A DNA stretch of 64,000 nucleotides from Pseudomonas orientalis (GCF_001439815.1 NZ_JYLM01000008.1:62001-126000), one strand, 5' to 3'. Positions 46,618 to 55,979 are shown, counted from the stretch's first letter. Notes: generated by a model not told the origin, from the sequence alone. A program made the numbers and translations.

Positions 46618-47259
46618 TTATTTACCGAGCTTGCGCAGCTCATCGGACTCCACCACCCGCACGCCATCCTGCTCTTCCAGCGCCAGACGCCACATGGCGC
46701 GGGCCAGTTCGCACACTTCGATACCGTGGTACTTGCCCGGAATCAACCGAGACAACGGCCCGGCCAGTTGTTCGGCCAGGCGCGGTTCCAGTCGTTCGCC
46801 CAGCAACAACGAGGGCCGCACGATGGTCAGTTGCGGCCAGTCCTGGGCTCTCAATGCCTGTTCCATTTCCCCTTTGACCCGGTTGTAGAACACCGAGGAT
46901 TTCGGGTCGGCGCCAATCGCACTGATCACGATCAGGTGCCGTGCGCCCAGTTCCCGAGCGCGCCTGGCGAAGGCCACCACCATGTCCAGGTCGACCGCCC
47001 GGAACGCCGCTTCGGAACCGGCTTTCTTGATCGTGGTACCCAGGCAGCAGAAGGCGATATCCACCTGGCCGCTCAGTTGGGGCAGGAACACGGCCGGGTC
47101 GCCTACCGGGTTTTCCAGGCGTGGGTGTTCAGCCAGTGGTTTACGGCTGGGTGCCAGCACGCGGGTGACGGTGGGTTCGTTGAGCAGGCGGTCCAGCAAG
47201 TGTTCGCCGGTAAGGCCGGAGGCGCCGGCCAGCAAGATATGCTGCGGTGTCAGGTACAT
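46618..47259 (-). CDS. NAD(P)-binding oxidoreductase, HTATIP2/YbjT-like
   Basis: A 213-residue Rossmann protein starting with LLAGASGLTGEHLLDRLL. GASGLTG at residues 12-18 is the dinucleotide motif. HLIVISAIGADPKSSVFYNRVKGEME gives a short-chain-type SxxxYxxxK arrangement. It resembles the HTATIP2/oxidoreductase-like group whose substrate is unknown. The gene lies 29 bp after the stop of the MORN/C13 gene on the same strand. Confidence 0.8.
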   Translation of the reverse strand: MYLTPQHILLAGASGLTGEHLLDRLLNEPTVTRVLAPSRKPLAEHPRLENPVGDPAVFLPQLSGQVDIAFCCLGTTIKKAGSEAAFRAVDLDMVVAFARRARELGARHLIVISAIGADPKSSVFYNRVKGEMEQALRAQDWPQLTIVRPSLLLGERLEPRLAEQLAGPLSRLIPGKYHGIEVCELARAMWRLALEEQDGVRVVESDELRKLGK

Positions 47260-47288
47260 GGTGTTTCCCCCTTGTTACACGTTACAGC

Positions 47289-49007
47289 TTAGTTGCCTTT
47301 GGCTTCCTTGCTATTCATTGAGACGCTTTCGAGCGCCTTTCGTGCCTGCTGTTTACGTAATAATTGCCAGTGGGCGATCACGCCCTTAGGGGCCCAGATC
47401 TGCGGTTCGGAGGCCTCGAAGTTGTCCGCCTGTTCGCGTTCGGCCACGTGCAGTTGTGCCAGTTTGAAGGCTTGTTGCAAATCGTCAGTTTGATTGAAAG
47501 CCTGTGCGAAAAGTGCATCGCCGAAGTAGGTAAAGTCCGCTTCTTCCGAGCAGCCGAACGACACGCGGTCGGCGCGCGAGGCGGTCATGATCAGCGTGCG
47601 TTCGTCCTTCAATGCGGGGATGAAGCCGCCGGAATAGCAGGCGGAAATCACGATGATCTTGTCGCGGTTTTTCAGGGGTGCGAGCACGGCGGCCAGTTCA
47701 TCGGCCGGCAGGTCGGCCAGTTCCATGCGCGGCTGGTCGAGCACCAGTTCGTGTTCATGGGTGCCATGGCTGGTCATATAAATGAACACCAGGTCTTCCG
47801 GCCCGCTACGCTCGGCCAGGGTTTGCACGGCGCGGCGCAGATTTTCGCGGGTGGCCATGGGGCGGTCGGCAATATGGTCGCGGTGGTTGACCAGGCGAAT
47901 CTGCCCATGAGCACCGAAGCGGGTGGCGAGCATGTTGCTGACGTAATCGGCTTCGCGCAGGAACACGCTTTGCTTGCCGTCGCCGGCCAATGCCAAGGTG
48001 TACAGTTCGACGGCAGGCGTGGACGCGGGGACGGCGGCGAGGGCCTCGGCCAGCAAGTGGCCTTGGGCCAATACGCCGATTTCCAGGGGGTCGGGCAGCA
48101 GCTTGCCCTCGGCGTCGCGCACGCGCATGCCGTTGACCCAGGTGCCGGCCTGTACCGTACCGTCGGTCAGCACCAGCGTGCCGCGCCCCTGGTAGCTGTC
48201 GCTGTCAAAACCGCCAATATAGAAGCTGCCATCGGTAAGATTCAGGCGACCGTCGCCGCTGAAGCGCCAATCGCTGAACTGGCCGACGTAATGGCTGCCA
48301 TCGACGCCGATCAGTTCGCCTTTGCCGCTGAGGGCGCCTTCCTTGAACTGGCCGATCCACACGTCGCCGTCGGCGTTTTCATAGCGCCCCTTGCCGTTGA
48401 GCTGGTTCTGTTTGAATTGGCCGACGTAGATATCACCATCGGCGCTGTTGAACGTGCCGTTGCCTTCGAGCTGGCCATCGACAAAGTGGCCGCTGAACTG
48501 ATTGCCGCTGTCGTCGTTGCGCTGGCCTTCGCCATTGGGTTTGCCGTGGGCGAACTGGCCCTGGTACTGGCTGCCGTCGGGCAGTTCCAGGCGCCCGAGG
48601 CCGGAATACTGGTCGTCCTTGAATTCGCCGCGATAGGTCATCTGCCCCTCTTTGAGGGTGCCTTCGCCGTTGCGTCGACCGTTCTTGAAGCCGCCCACAT
48701 AGCTGCTGCCCGCCGTGGTCAGGCTGCCCTGGCCATCAAACAGGCCTTGCTTGAACTGGCCCTTGTAGACTTCGCCGTTGCTGCCGTGCCATTCGCCCTG
48801 CCCGTGCCACTGGCCCTTATCGAACTCGCCGGCGTACCAGCTGCCGTTGGGGTAGTCGACGCGCCCCTGGCCTTGCAGCAAGCCGTTGACCACATCGCCA
48901 CGGTAGCGGCCGCCATCGGGCAGGCGCGCATCGGGCGGCAACAGCGATTCGCCATCTCCGCAAGCGGTGAGCAACAGGGCAAGGGCAAGGGGAGCGAGTG
49001 GGCGCAT
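47289..49007 (-). CDS. Lipoprotein with MORN repeats and a caspase-like C13 peptidase domain
   Basis: The product has 572 residues. A lipobox LTAC puts the lipidated Cys at residue 16. From about 35 to 300 there are eleven MORN repeats of roughly 23 residues (Y-x-G-x-F-x-x-G...G-x-G). A peptidase C13 domain follows, with His414 in YMTSHG and Cys457 in VISACYSGG, a caspase/legumain-type dyad. It should sit on the periplasmic face of the envelope. The start at 49007 is chosen because the signal peptide begins there; a longer frame adds 23 unlikely residues. Substrate unknown. Confidence 0.85.
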   Translation of the reverse strand: MRPLAPLALALLLTACGDGESLLPPDARLPDGGRYRGDVVNGLLQGQGRVDYPNGSWYAGEFDKGQWHGQGEWHGSNGEVYKGQFKQGLFDGQGSLTTAGSSYVGGFKNGRRNGEGTLKEGQMTYRGEFKDDQYSGLGRLELPDGSQYQGQFAHGKPNGEGQRNDDSGNQFSGHFVDGQLEGNGTFNSADGDIYVGQFKQNQLNGKGRYENADGDVWIGQFKEGALSGKGELIGVDGSHYVGQFSDWRFSGDGRLNLTDGSFYIGGFDSDSYQGRGTLVLTDGTVQAGTWVNGMRVRDAEGKLLPDPLEIGVLAQGHLLAEALAAVPASTPAVELYTLALAGDGKQSVFLREADYVSNMLATRFGAHGQIRLVNHRDHIADRPMATRENLRRAVQTLAERSGPEDLVFIYMTSHGTHEHELVLDQPRMELADLPADELAAVLAPLKNRDKIIVISACYSGGFIPALKDERTLIMTASRADRVSFGCSEEADFTYFGDALFAQAFNQTDDLQQAFKLAQLHVAEREQADNFEASEPQIWAPKGVIAHWQLLRKQQARKALESVSMNSKEAKGN

Positions 49008-49112
49008 AGCGGGATCCGGATAATTGAGCGCCGAGTATGCCGCAGCTGCGCGTTTCGTACATAAATTTACATACACTGTGGCAAGGTTTGTTGCCTCGCC
49101 ACAGCCAGCGTC

Positions 49113-49568
49113 CTACACGAAGCAGAGTGACAATGACTCAGCGATGTAGGCCGGTTTTTCCTGACCTTCGATTTCCAAAGTGGCGGTGGCCTTGAACAGC
49201 CACTGGCCAGGTTTTTTCTCGTGGACGTCGGTGAGGGTGACGTTCAGGCGCACCTTGGAGTCGACCTTCACCGGCTGTATGAAGCGCACGCTGTCCAGGC
49301 CATAGTTGACCGCCATCTTCAGGCCCTCGGGCATGATCAGGATGTCTTCCATCAACTTGGGCATCAGCGACAGCGACAGGAACCCATGGGCGATGGTGCT
49401 GCCGAACGGGGTTTGCGCCGCCTTGACCGGGTCGACGTGAATGAACTGATGATCACCGGTGGCCTCTGCGAACAGGTTGATGCGCGCCTGGTCGATGGTG
49501 AGCCATTCGGAACGTCCCAGTTCCTTGCCGACATAATCCTTGAGCTGCGCTACGGGTACATAGGGCAT
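49113..49568 (-). CDS. MaoC-family (R)-hydratase-like protein
   Basis: The 151-residue hot-dog protein has the hydratase signature FAEATGDHQFIHVDPVKA (about 29-46) with Asp and His in place. FGSTIAHGFLSLSLMPKL is the second conserved segment. Such enzymes hydrate enoyl-CoA. I chose the ATG at 49568 with AGGAGAAACGC upstream; the longer reading from 49727 is not credible. No obvious operon partner. Confidence 0.9.
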   Translation of the reverse strand: MPYVPVAQLKDYVGKELGRSEWLTIDQARINLFAEATGDHQFIHVDPVKAAQTPFGSTIAHGFLSLSLMPKLMEDILIMPEGLKMAVNYGLDSVRFIQPVKVDSKVRLNVTLTDVHEKKPGQWLFKATATLEIEGQEKPAYIAESLSLCFV

Positions 49569-49749
49569 TGCGTTTCTCCTGAGTTCTTGATTTTTATCCC
49601 CGCTGATGAGGGGTTTTTTATGGGCTACAGAGAACCAATGTAGATCATCATGGGCAATCGGCCCGGTCAACCCAACATGCTTTTGGCGAATGCCGACGCA
49701 TAGGGCGGGCGTGCTTATAATGCGCACGAACTTAGAGGGGGCAGAGAGG

Positions 49750-50103
49750 ATGCTGTTACGTGGCCTGACCTGGCTGGTGCTGTTTCAATTGATCGGCACT
49801 GCGCTCAATCATCTGCTGTTGCCGGTCTTGCCGGGGCCGATCATCGGCCTGCTGCTGATGCTCGGCTTTCTGATCTGGCGCGGCGAAGTCAGCGAGCCTC
49901 TGAGCCTGGCGGCCAGCAGCCTGCTGCGCTATTTACCGTTGCTGCTGGTGCCGCCGGCCGTGGGCGTGATGGTGTACGCCAAGGACATCGTTGTCGACTT
50001 CTGGGCCATCGTCGGCGCGCTGGTGCTGTCGCTGGTCATCGCCATGGGGGTTGTCGGGGTGCTGATGGAACGGATGGTCAAGCGCAAGGAGCGGGGGCAA
50101 TGA
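49750..50103 (+). CDS. cidA: CidA/LrgA-family holin-like protein
   Basis: The 117-residue membrane protein has four hydrophobic segments and the motif PGPIIGLLLMLGFL near 27-40, typical of CidA/LrgA. With LrgB it forms a two-component membrane system linked to carbon overflow and murein hydrolysis control. The start at 49750 with AGAGAGG upstream removes 48 residues read from an earlier ATG. Its stop overlaps the lrgB start (ATGATG). Confidence 0.88.
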   Translation: MLLRGLTWLVLFQLIGTALNHLLLPVLPGPIIGLLLMLGFLIWRGEVSEPLSLAASSLLRYLPLLLVPPAVGVMVYAKDIVVDFWAIVGALVLSLVIAMGVVGVLMERMVKRKERGQ

Positions 50104-50816
50104 TGTTCGACTGGCAGGGCGCCTGGACGGCCGTCATTCATCACCCGTTGTTCGGTATCGGTATCACCCTGGGCGCTTATCAACTGGTACTGGCGGCGTT
50201 CGAGAAAACCCGCTGGATCTTCCTGCAGCCGGTGCTGGTTTCCATGTTGCTGGTGATCGGCGTGTTGCTGATCTGCGGCCTGAGCTACGCCGAATACCGC
50301 AAGAGTACCGAGATCATGGGCATTCTGCTGGGGCCGGCAACGGTGGCCCTGGCGGTGCCGCTTTATCTGAACCTGCGACGGATTCGCCAATTGTTCTGGC
50401 CGATTTTTACTACGCTGGTGATAGGCGGGGTGCTGGCCACCGGCCTGTGCGTATTGCTGGGCTGGTGGTTCGGCGCCGAACACCGGGTGCTGATGACCAT
50501 GGCGCCCAAGTCGGTGACGTCGCCAATCGCGATGCTGGTGGCCGAGCAGATCGGTGGAGTGGCGGCATTGGCCGCGGTGTTCGTGCTGATCACCGGGGTG
50601 GCCGGCGCGATGATCGGGCCGGCGTTCCTGTCGCGCCTGGGTGTCTACAGCCCCGAGGCGCGCGGCATGGCCCTGGGCATGACGGCCCATGCGGTCGGCA
50701 CCTCGGTGGCCCTGCAGGAAAGCGAAGAATGCGGCGCCTTTGCGGCGCTGGCCATGAGTTTGATGGGCGTGGCTACGGCGGTGTTCCTGCCGCTGGCTGT
50801 GTCGGTGATTGTATAA
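50100..50816 (+). CDS. lrgB: LrgB/CidB-family membrane protein
   Basis: The 238-residue protein has about six to eight membrane segments and the LrgB hallmark APKSVTSPIAMLVAEQIGGVAAL near 127-149. It follows cidA with a 4-bp overlap, and either ATG at 50100 or 50103 may be used. The pair is thought to move organic acids such as pyruvate across the membrane and to affect cell lysis. Confidence 0.9.
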   Translation: MMFDWQGAWTAVIHHPLFGIGITLGAYQLVLAAFEKTRWIFLQPVLVSMLLVIGVLLICGLSYAEYRKSTEIMGILLGPATVALAVPLYLNLRRIRQLFWPIFTTLVIGGVLATGLCVLLGWWFGAEHRVLMTMAPKSVTSPIAMLVAEQIGGVAALAAVFVLITGVAGAMIGPAFLSRLGVYSPEARGMALGMTAHAVGTSVALQESEECGAFAALAMSLMGVATAVFLPLAVSVIV

Positions 50817-50837
50817 ACCGGGTTTAAGGAAACCTTT

Positions 50838-51428
50838 ATGAGTCTGGCGCTGTTTCCACTCAACACTGTGCTGTTCCCTGGTTGCACCCTCGATTTGCAA
50901 CTGTTCGAAGCGCGCTACCTGGACATGATCAGTCGCTGCATGAAAAAGGGCGAAAGCTTCGGCGTGGTGTGCATCCTTGATGGCAAGGAAGTCGGTCTGA
51001 CTCCGGATGCCTATGCGCTGATCGGCTGCGAGGCGCTGATCCGCGACTTCAAGCAGCAGGATAACGGCCTGCTGGGGATTCGCGTCGAGGGCGGGCGGCG
51101 TTTTCGCGTGCACGATGCCGAGGTCCAGAAGGACCAGTTGCTGGTTGCCGAGGTGCAATGGCTCGAAGAACTGCCGGACCAGCCGCTGGAAGAGGAGGAC
51201 GCCGACCTGCTGGCGTTGCTGCAGGCATTGGCCGAGCACCCGATGGTCGCTTCGCTGGACATGGACGCCCACGCCGAGGGCCAGCAGGCCCTGAGTAATC
51301 AGCTGGCGTATCTGCTGCCGTTCACCGAGGCGGATAAGGTCGACCTGCTGCAGCTGGACGATCCGCAGCAACGGCTGGATGCGATCCAGATGTTGCTGGA
51401 TGAATTGCAGGGTGAGCTGTTCACCTGA
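50838..51428 (+). CDS. LON peptidase substrate-binding domain protein
   Basis: The 196-residue protein consists of a Lon N-terminal (LAN/PUA-like) domain without the ATPase or protease: LALFPLNTVLFPGCTLDLQLFEARY at the start, IRVEGGRRFRV in the middle, then a helical tail with KVDLLQLDDPQQRLDAI. It probably binds proteins or peptides. Downstream of lrgB by 21 bp with AAGGAAA before the ATG, so it may be co-transcribed. Confidence 0.88.
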   Translation: MSLALFPLNTVLFPGCTLDLQLFEARYLDMISRCMKKGESFGVVCILDGKEVGLTPDAYALIGCEALIRDFKQQDNGLLGIRVEGGRRFRVHDAEVQKDQLLVAEVQWLEELPDQPLEEEDADLLALLQALAEHPMVASLDMDAHAEGQQALSNQLAYLLPFTEADKVDLLQLDDPQQRLDAIQMLLDELQGELFT

Positions 51429-51499
51429 GATTCGGAATGCTCTGACGCGGGTATCAGACTTTGTTGCGTCGCTTTCAGGGACGTGGCCTGCACTATTTT

Positions 51500-51522
51500 C
51501 CGATCACACCCCTAATGATCGG
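51500..51522 (+). promoter_or_regulatory. Hairpin that overlaps the ribosome site of the next gene
   Basis: CCGATCA and TGATCGG form a perfect 7-bp stem with a 9-base loop. Its 3' arm ends inside GGAG (51521-51524), the ribosome site for the ATG at 51531, so the stem would hide it in mRNA. Confidence 0.5.
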
Positions 51523-51530
51523 AGATGACC

Positions 51531-51746
51531 ATGATTCGGCTGACACCCTCGGAACAAGTCGCCTGGGACGCGTATTTCGTCAGCGTCACCACGCAGTTGC
51601 TCCAGCACGATCCCACGCGGGGCGCGGAATACCTCGCCGAGCGCGCCGCCGACATTGCCGATGAAATGCTGCTGGAGCGACGCGAGCGGTGGGTTGAGCG
51701 TCGCAGCGCGTCGGTGGACTGGATCGGCCCGGCCAAAGGTCAGTAG
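51531..51746 (+). CDS. Conserved hypothetical protein (71 aa)
   Basis: The 71-residue protein, starting MIRLTPSEQVAWDAYFVSVT, is a two-helix charged protein with ERRERWVERRSAS near its end. No motif is recognised. The ATG at 51531 lies 6 bases past GGAG; an ATG at 51525 would have no spacer. It overlaps the end of the DedA-PAP2 gene by 7 bp on the other strand. Conserved in Pseudomonas by my recollection; function unknown. Confidence 0.6.
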   Translation: MIRLTPSEQVAWDAYFVSVTTQLLQHDPTRGAEYLAERAADIADEMLLERRERWVERRSASVDWIGPAKGQ

Positions 51747-53056
51747 GCGTACCTGAGCAACGCGTGTGAGGTGCCGGTAAACGCGATAAAGCTGAGCACC
51801 GCCACCACCACGGGCAACACCAGCCACCAGGCTTTTTGCGTCATCGCCGGCAACGGGCTGCGGTATTGAATGAGGGTGAGGCTCAATGCGCACACGCTCA
51901 TTGCCAATAGCGTGCCGGCCAGGATATCCGTAGGCCAGTGGGCGCCCAGGTAGACCCGCGACAACGCAATGAACGCGGCCGGTATGCAGCCCAGCAGCAG
52001 CCAGGTCAGGCGCAGTCGCGTGGGTTGGCCTCGGCCGGCCAGTACCGCCAGCGCCAGAAAGAACGCAAAGGCGCCGGAGGCATGGCCGCTGGGCATGCTG
52101 AAACTGGTGAGCGGGTCGGTCAGGATTTCCGGGCGGCCACGGGCGAAAAAGAGCTTGGTGCCGGTATTGATCACGGCGGCGCCCGCCAGCGTGGCGCCGA
52201 CGAATATGGCATGACGCCACTGTCGCGCCAGCAACAACAGGCCGGTAAACACCGCGCTGGCGACGAACATTTTCTTGAATTCGCCCAGTTGGGTGATCCG
52301 CACCATCACCTCGTCGAGCCACGGGCTGCGATGTTCCTGCACCAGTGCGCTCAGGCCCTGATCGAAATCGTTGAGGTGCGGGTAGCCGATAAACAGCGCG
52401 ACCAGCAACGTCAGGCTGGCGCAGCCGATCCACAAGGTGGCGCGACGATGGCCGCGCAGGCTGCTGTTCAAACTCAGCCCCAGCAGTGCCGCCAGGCAGG
52501 CCGCGACGATCGCCGCTTCCGGCCAGAAACCTTCGGGCAGGGGCAAGCGGAACGCGGCACCGGCAGCCCAGCCCGGCAACAGATAAGCCACTGACCAGCC
52601 CGCCGCCGCGAGGACGCTCACCATCGCAAAGCGCGGGAACGGCATGTCGCACATGCCGGCGACCATCGGCAGCATGGGCCGCAACGGACCGATGAAACGC
52701 CCGACCAGCAGGCTGGCGATGCCGTACTTGTGGAAATAGGTTTCCGCGCCATTCATCCATTCGGGATGGTGACGCAGACCGGGCAGACGCCGGATGTTCT
52801 GGTGGAAATGCCGGCCCAGGTAGTACGAAACCCCGTCGCCCAGTAAACCGCCAAGGAATCCCAGCAGCAGGGTTTCACTCAAGGACAGCGCGCCGCTGCC
52901 GGCCAGCGCGGCAATCGCAAACAGCAGCACCGTGCCCGGCACGATCAGTCCGGCGATGGCCAGGCATTCCACGCACGCGACGATAAACACCGCCGCCGCC
53001 AGCCATTGTGGGTTGAGGGTCAGCCAGCCGGTGATGCTATCGAGCCATTGGCCCAT
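51740..53056 (-). CDS. DedA-PAP2 fusion membrane phosphatase
   Basis: The 438-residue protein joins two membrane modules. Residues 1-about 200 are DedA-like (VPGTVLLFAIAALAGSGAL, GRFIGPLRPMLPMVAG). The C-terminal half is a PAP2 phosphatase with the three motifs KLFFARGRP, PSGHAS and SRVYLGAHWPTD. Fusions of this kind probably dephosphorylate lipid pyrophosphates such as undecaprenyl diphosphate and flip the product. The start at 53056 (MGQWLDSITGWL) is chosen over the ATG three codons earlier. Confidence 0.9.
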   Translation of the reverse strand: MGQWLDSITGWLTLNPQWLAAAVFIVACVECLAIAGLIVPGTVLLFAIAALAGSGALSLSETLLLGFLGGLLGDGVSYYLGRHFHQNIRRLPGLRHHPEWMNGAETYFHKYGIASLLVGRFIGPLRPMLPMVAGMCDMPFPRFAMVSVLAAAGWSVAYLLPGWAAGAAFRLPLPEGFWPEAAIVAACLAALLGLSLNSSLRGHRRATLWIGCASLTLLVALFIGYPHLNDFDQGLSALVQEHRSPWLDEVMVRITQLGEFKKMFVASAVFTGLLLLARQWRHAIFVGATLAGAAVINTGTKLFFARGRPEILTDPLTSFSMPSGHASGAFAFFLALAVLAGRGQPTRLRLTWLLLGCIPAAFIALSRVYLGAHWPTDILAGTLLAMSVCALSLTLIQYRSPLPAMTQKAWWLVLPVVVAVLSFIAFTGTSHALLRYAY

Positions 53057-53074
53057 ACAATCCACTCCATCAAG

Positions 53075-53163
53075 TGTGGGAAGGGGCTTGCCCCCGAAGG
53101 CAATGTGTCAGGGAAACATTCATCCACTGTCACACCGCCATCGGGGGCAAGCCCCCTCCCACA
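53075..53163. repeat. REPIN (TGTGGGAGGGGGCTTGCCCCC type)
   Basis: Two inverted copies flank about 45 bp; the left copy carries AAGGGG instead of AGGGGG. It fills the gap between the DedA-PAP2 start and the glycosylase stop. Confidence 0.88.
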
Positions 53164-53210
53164 TTAAAATCTCTGTGCGACAGGTATCGATTCCAGCCGG
53201 TTCAGTCTGT

Positions 53211-53894
53211 TCAAATCAAAAAATAATCGCGCCCTTCGACCTGCCCGCGTCGCAGCGGGTTCCGCGTGCAATAAGGCGCATAGCCAGCATCGACGAAGCG
53301 GTACATCAAATGCTCATCGCGCCCGCTGGGAATGCCCAGCCGTGTGGTCTGAATAATCTGCGTGGGTACCTGGCCCACGTCCTCGACATACAGCAGCTCC
53401 TGATCGAAGCGCTTGGCATCCCACATCGGCACCTTCAGGCCCAGCGCCTTGCACAGCAGCGTCTGGCCCGCGCAGAGTTTCTGCGAGAGACGCGGCGTGC
53501 CGTCGGGGTTGGGGTTGTTCAACAGCATCTGGGCCAGGCTCGCCGGCCCGGATATCTCATCGACCCAGGGATAGGCCGATTTGATCAGCACGGCATTGCC
53601 CGGGCCATGGGCGCTGAAGTTCAGCGAATCACCGCCGCGGGCGTAGTACATGTAGATATGCCCGCCATCCAGAAACAAAGCCTTACGCTTTTCTGTGTAG
53701 CCGAGTGAAGCGTGACTGCCTTTTTCGGCCACGTAATAGGCTTCGGTTTCGATAATCCGCGCTGAAAGCCAGATTTCGCCGACGCGATGACGAATGATTT
53801 TCCCAAGCAATTCTTGCGCGAGCAATTGGGCGTCGCGGTCGAAGAAGCTGTCGGGGAGGGCGCTGGCGGGGAGTTCGGGTGTCATGCTGGACAT
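53211..53894 (-). CDS. mpg: DNA-3-methyladenine glycosylase (AAG/MPG family)
   Basis: The enzyme removes alkylated purines from DNA. IIETEAYYVAEKGSHASLG near 46-64 and YMYYARGGDSLNFSAHGPGNAVLI near 79-102 are typical, with the catalytic Glu in the first segment. A start at 53894 gives 227 residues; an ATG three codons later or an upstream ATG at 53945 are alternatives. It is divergent from proA. Single gene. Confidence 0.9.
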   Translation of the reverse strand: MSSMTPELPASALPDSFFDRDAQLLAQELLGKIIRHRVGEIWLSARIIETEAYYVAEKGSHASLGYTEKRKALFLDGGHIYMYYARGGDSLNFSAHGPGNAVLIKSAYPWVDEISGPASLAQMLLNNPNPDGTPRLSQKLCAGQTLLCKALGLKVPMWDAKRFDQELLYVEDVGQVPTQIIQTTRLGIPSGRDEHLMYRFVDAGYAPYCTRNPLRRGQVEGRDYFLI

Positions 53895-54069
53895 AGCGTT
53901 CAGGGTTATTACGGCTAAATGTGACGGAATCATAACAACTCTCACCTTAATTACCGCTGAACCCCGGGTTTTTACAGTTCATTTCGACCATCCGCCCCTC
54001 ACCGCTGTCAGTCAGGCGGCGTCACAGCTATAATCTGCCGCTTTCCTCTTTGCCAAGACTTCCTGACCC

Positions 54070-55335
54070 ATGACTGAGTCCGTTCTTGACTACATGACCC
54101 GCCTGGGTCGCGCCGCCCGTCAGGCCTCGCGGTTGATCGCCCGTGCGAGCACCGCGCAGAAGAACCGCGCCCTGCTGGCTGCCGCCGATGCTCTGGATGC
54201 TTCGCGCTCCGAGTTGGCCGCCGCCAACGAACTGGACCTGGCCAACGGCCGCGCCAATGGCCTGGAGCCGGCCCTGCTGGACCGTCTGGCGCTGACCCCG
54301 GCGCGTATCGACGACATGATCGAAGGCTTGCGTCAGGTGGCCAAGCTGCCTGACCCCATCGGTGAAATTCGCGACATGCGTTACCTGCCGTCCGGTATCC
54401 AGGTCGGCAAGATGCGCGTGCCCCTGGGCGTGATCGGCATCATCTATGAGTCGCGCCCGAACGTGACCATCGATGCGGCGAGCCTGTGCCTCAAGTCGGG
54501 CAACGCCACCATCCTGCGCGGCGGTTCCGAGGCGATCCATTCAAACCGTGCCATCGCCGCCTGCATTCAGCAGGGCCTGGCCGTGGCCGAGTTGCCCGCC
54601 GAAGTGGTGCAAGTGGTGGAAACCACCGACCGTGCCGCCGTAGGTGCGTTGATCACCATGCCGGAATTCGTCGACGTGATCGTACCGCGCGGTGGCAAGA
54701 GCCTGATCGAGCGCGTCAGCCGTGATGCCAAGGTACCGGTGATCAAGCACCTGGACGGCGTGTGCCACGTGTACATCGACATCGCCGCCGATATCGACAA
54801 GGCGATCCGCATCGCCGACAACGCCAAGACCCACCGCTACGCGCCGTGCAACACCATGGAAACCCTGCTGGTGCACGTCGGCATTGCCGAGCGCGTGCTG
54901 CCGCCGCTGGCTGCCATCTACCGCGACAAGGGTGTGGAACTGCGCGGTTGTGAGCGTACCCGCGCGCTGCTGGGCGCGGACGTGATCGAGGCGACCGAGC
55001 AGGACTGGTACACCGAATACACCGCGCCGATCCTGTCGATTCGCCTTGTCGACGACCTGGACCAGGCCATCGAACACATCAACACCTACGGCTCCAAGCA
55101 CACCGACGCCATCGTCTCCGAGCATTTCAGCGATGCCCGGCGTTTCCTCAATGAAGTGGATTCCGCTTCGGTGATGATCAACGCCTCGACGCGCTTTGCC
55201 GATGGTTTCGAGTACGGCCTGGGGGCGGAAATCGGCATTTCCACCGACAAGCTCCACGCGCGCGGCCCGGTCGGCCTGGAAGGCCTGACCAGCGAGAAGT
55301 ACGTGGTGTTCGGCGACGGTCACGTGCGCACTTGA
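54070..55335 (+). CDS. proA: Gamma-glutamyl phosphate reductase
   Basis: ProA reduces gamma-glutamyl phosphate in proline synthesis. The 421-residue protein has the aldehyde dehydrogenase fold. Key segments are VPLGVIGIIYESRPNVTIDAA near 117, and the catalytic Cys in HRYAPCNTMETLLVH near 262. NASTRFADGFEYGLGAEIGIS near 375 is also conserved. The stop overlaps the nadD start. Confidence 0.97.
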   Translation: MTESVLDYMTRLGRAARQASRLIARASTAQKNRALLAAADALDASRSELAAANELDLANGRANGLEPALLDRLALTPARIDDMIEGLRQVAKLPDPIGEIRDMRYLPSGIQVGKMRVPLGVIGIIYESRPNVTIDAASLCLKSGNATILRGGSEAIHSNRAIAACIQQGLAVAELPAEVVQVVETTDRAAVGALITMPEFVDVIVPRGGKSLIERVSRDAKVPVIKHLDGVCHVYIDIAADIDKAIRIADNAKTHRYAPCNTMETLLVHVGIAERVLPPLAAIYRDKGVELRGCERTRALLGADVIEATEQDWYTEYTAPILSIRLVDDLDQAIEHINTYGSKHTDAIVSEHFSDARRFLNEVDSASVMINASTRFADGFEYGLGAEIGISTDKLHARGPVGLEGLTSEKYVVFGDGHVRT

Positions 55336-55979
55336 TGGCTAAACGCATCGGGTTGCTCGGCGGTACTTTCGACCCCGTGCACATCGGCCATTTGCGCAGC
55401 GCCTTGGAAGTCGCGGATGCCCTGGCGCTGGACGAGTTGCGCCTGATGCCCAATTTCCGGCCGCCCCATCGCGATACGCCGCAGGTGTCCGCGCAGCAGC
55501 GCCTGGAAATGGTGCGGGTGGCGGTGGAGGGTATAGCGCCGCTGGTGGTGGACGATCGCGAGCTCAAGCGCGACAAACCGTCCTACACTGTCGACACCCT
55601 GGAACTGATGCGCGCCGAGTTGGCCGCCGATGACCAGTTGTTTCTGCTTTTGGGCTGGGACGCATTTTGCGGCCTGCCCTCTTGGCACCGCTGGGAGGAA
55701 CTCCTCCAGCATTGCCACATCCTGGTTCTGCAACGCCCGGATGCCGACAGCGAACCGCCGGATGCCTTGCGCAACCTGCTGGCCGCGCGGTCGGTAAGTG
55801 ACCCCTTGGCCCTGACCGGGCCGAACGGGAATATTGCATTCGTCTGGCAGACCCCGCTTGCGGTGTCCGCCACCCAGATCCGTCAACTGCTGGCCAGCGG
55901 TAAGTCGGTACGTTTCCTGGTGCCTGACGCGGTCCTGGCCTACATCGATGCGCACGGGCTTTACCGTGCGTCGAACTGA
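55335..55979 (+). CDS. nadD: Nicotinate-nucleotide adenylyltransferase
   Basis: NadD transfers AMP to nicotinate mononucleotide in NAD synthesis. The GGTFDPVHIGHL motif (about 8-19) carries the nucleotidyltransferase HxGH. SATQIRQLLASGKSVRFLVPDAV is the C-terminal ISxTxIR-type motif. The ATG at 55335 shares a base with the proA stop; 214 residues. Confidence 0.96.
   Translation: MAKRIGLLGGTFDPVHIGHLRSALEVADALALDELRLMPNFRPPHRDTPQVSAQQRLEMVRVAVEGIAPLVVDDRELKRDKPSYTVDTLELMRAELAADDQLFLLLGWDAFCGLPSWHRWEELLQHCHILVLQRPDADSEPPDALRNLLAARSVSDPLALTGPNGNIAFVWQTPLAVSATQIRQLLASGKSVRFLVPDAVLAYIDAHGLYRASN

Noticed and set aside
47364..49064. A 566-residue open frame on the plus strand
   Set aside because: It mirrors the MORN/C13 lipoprotein; the repetitive composition comes from the repeats.
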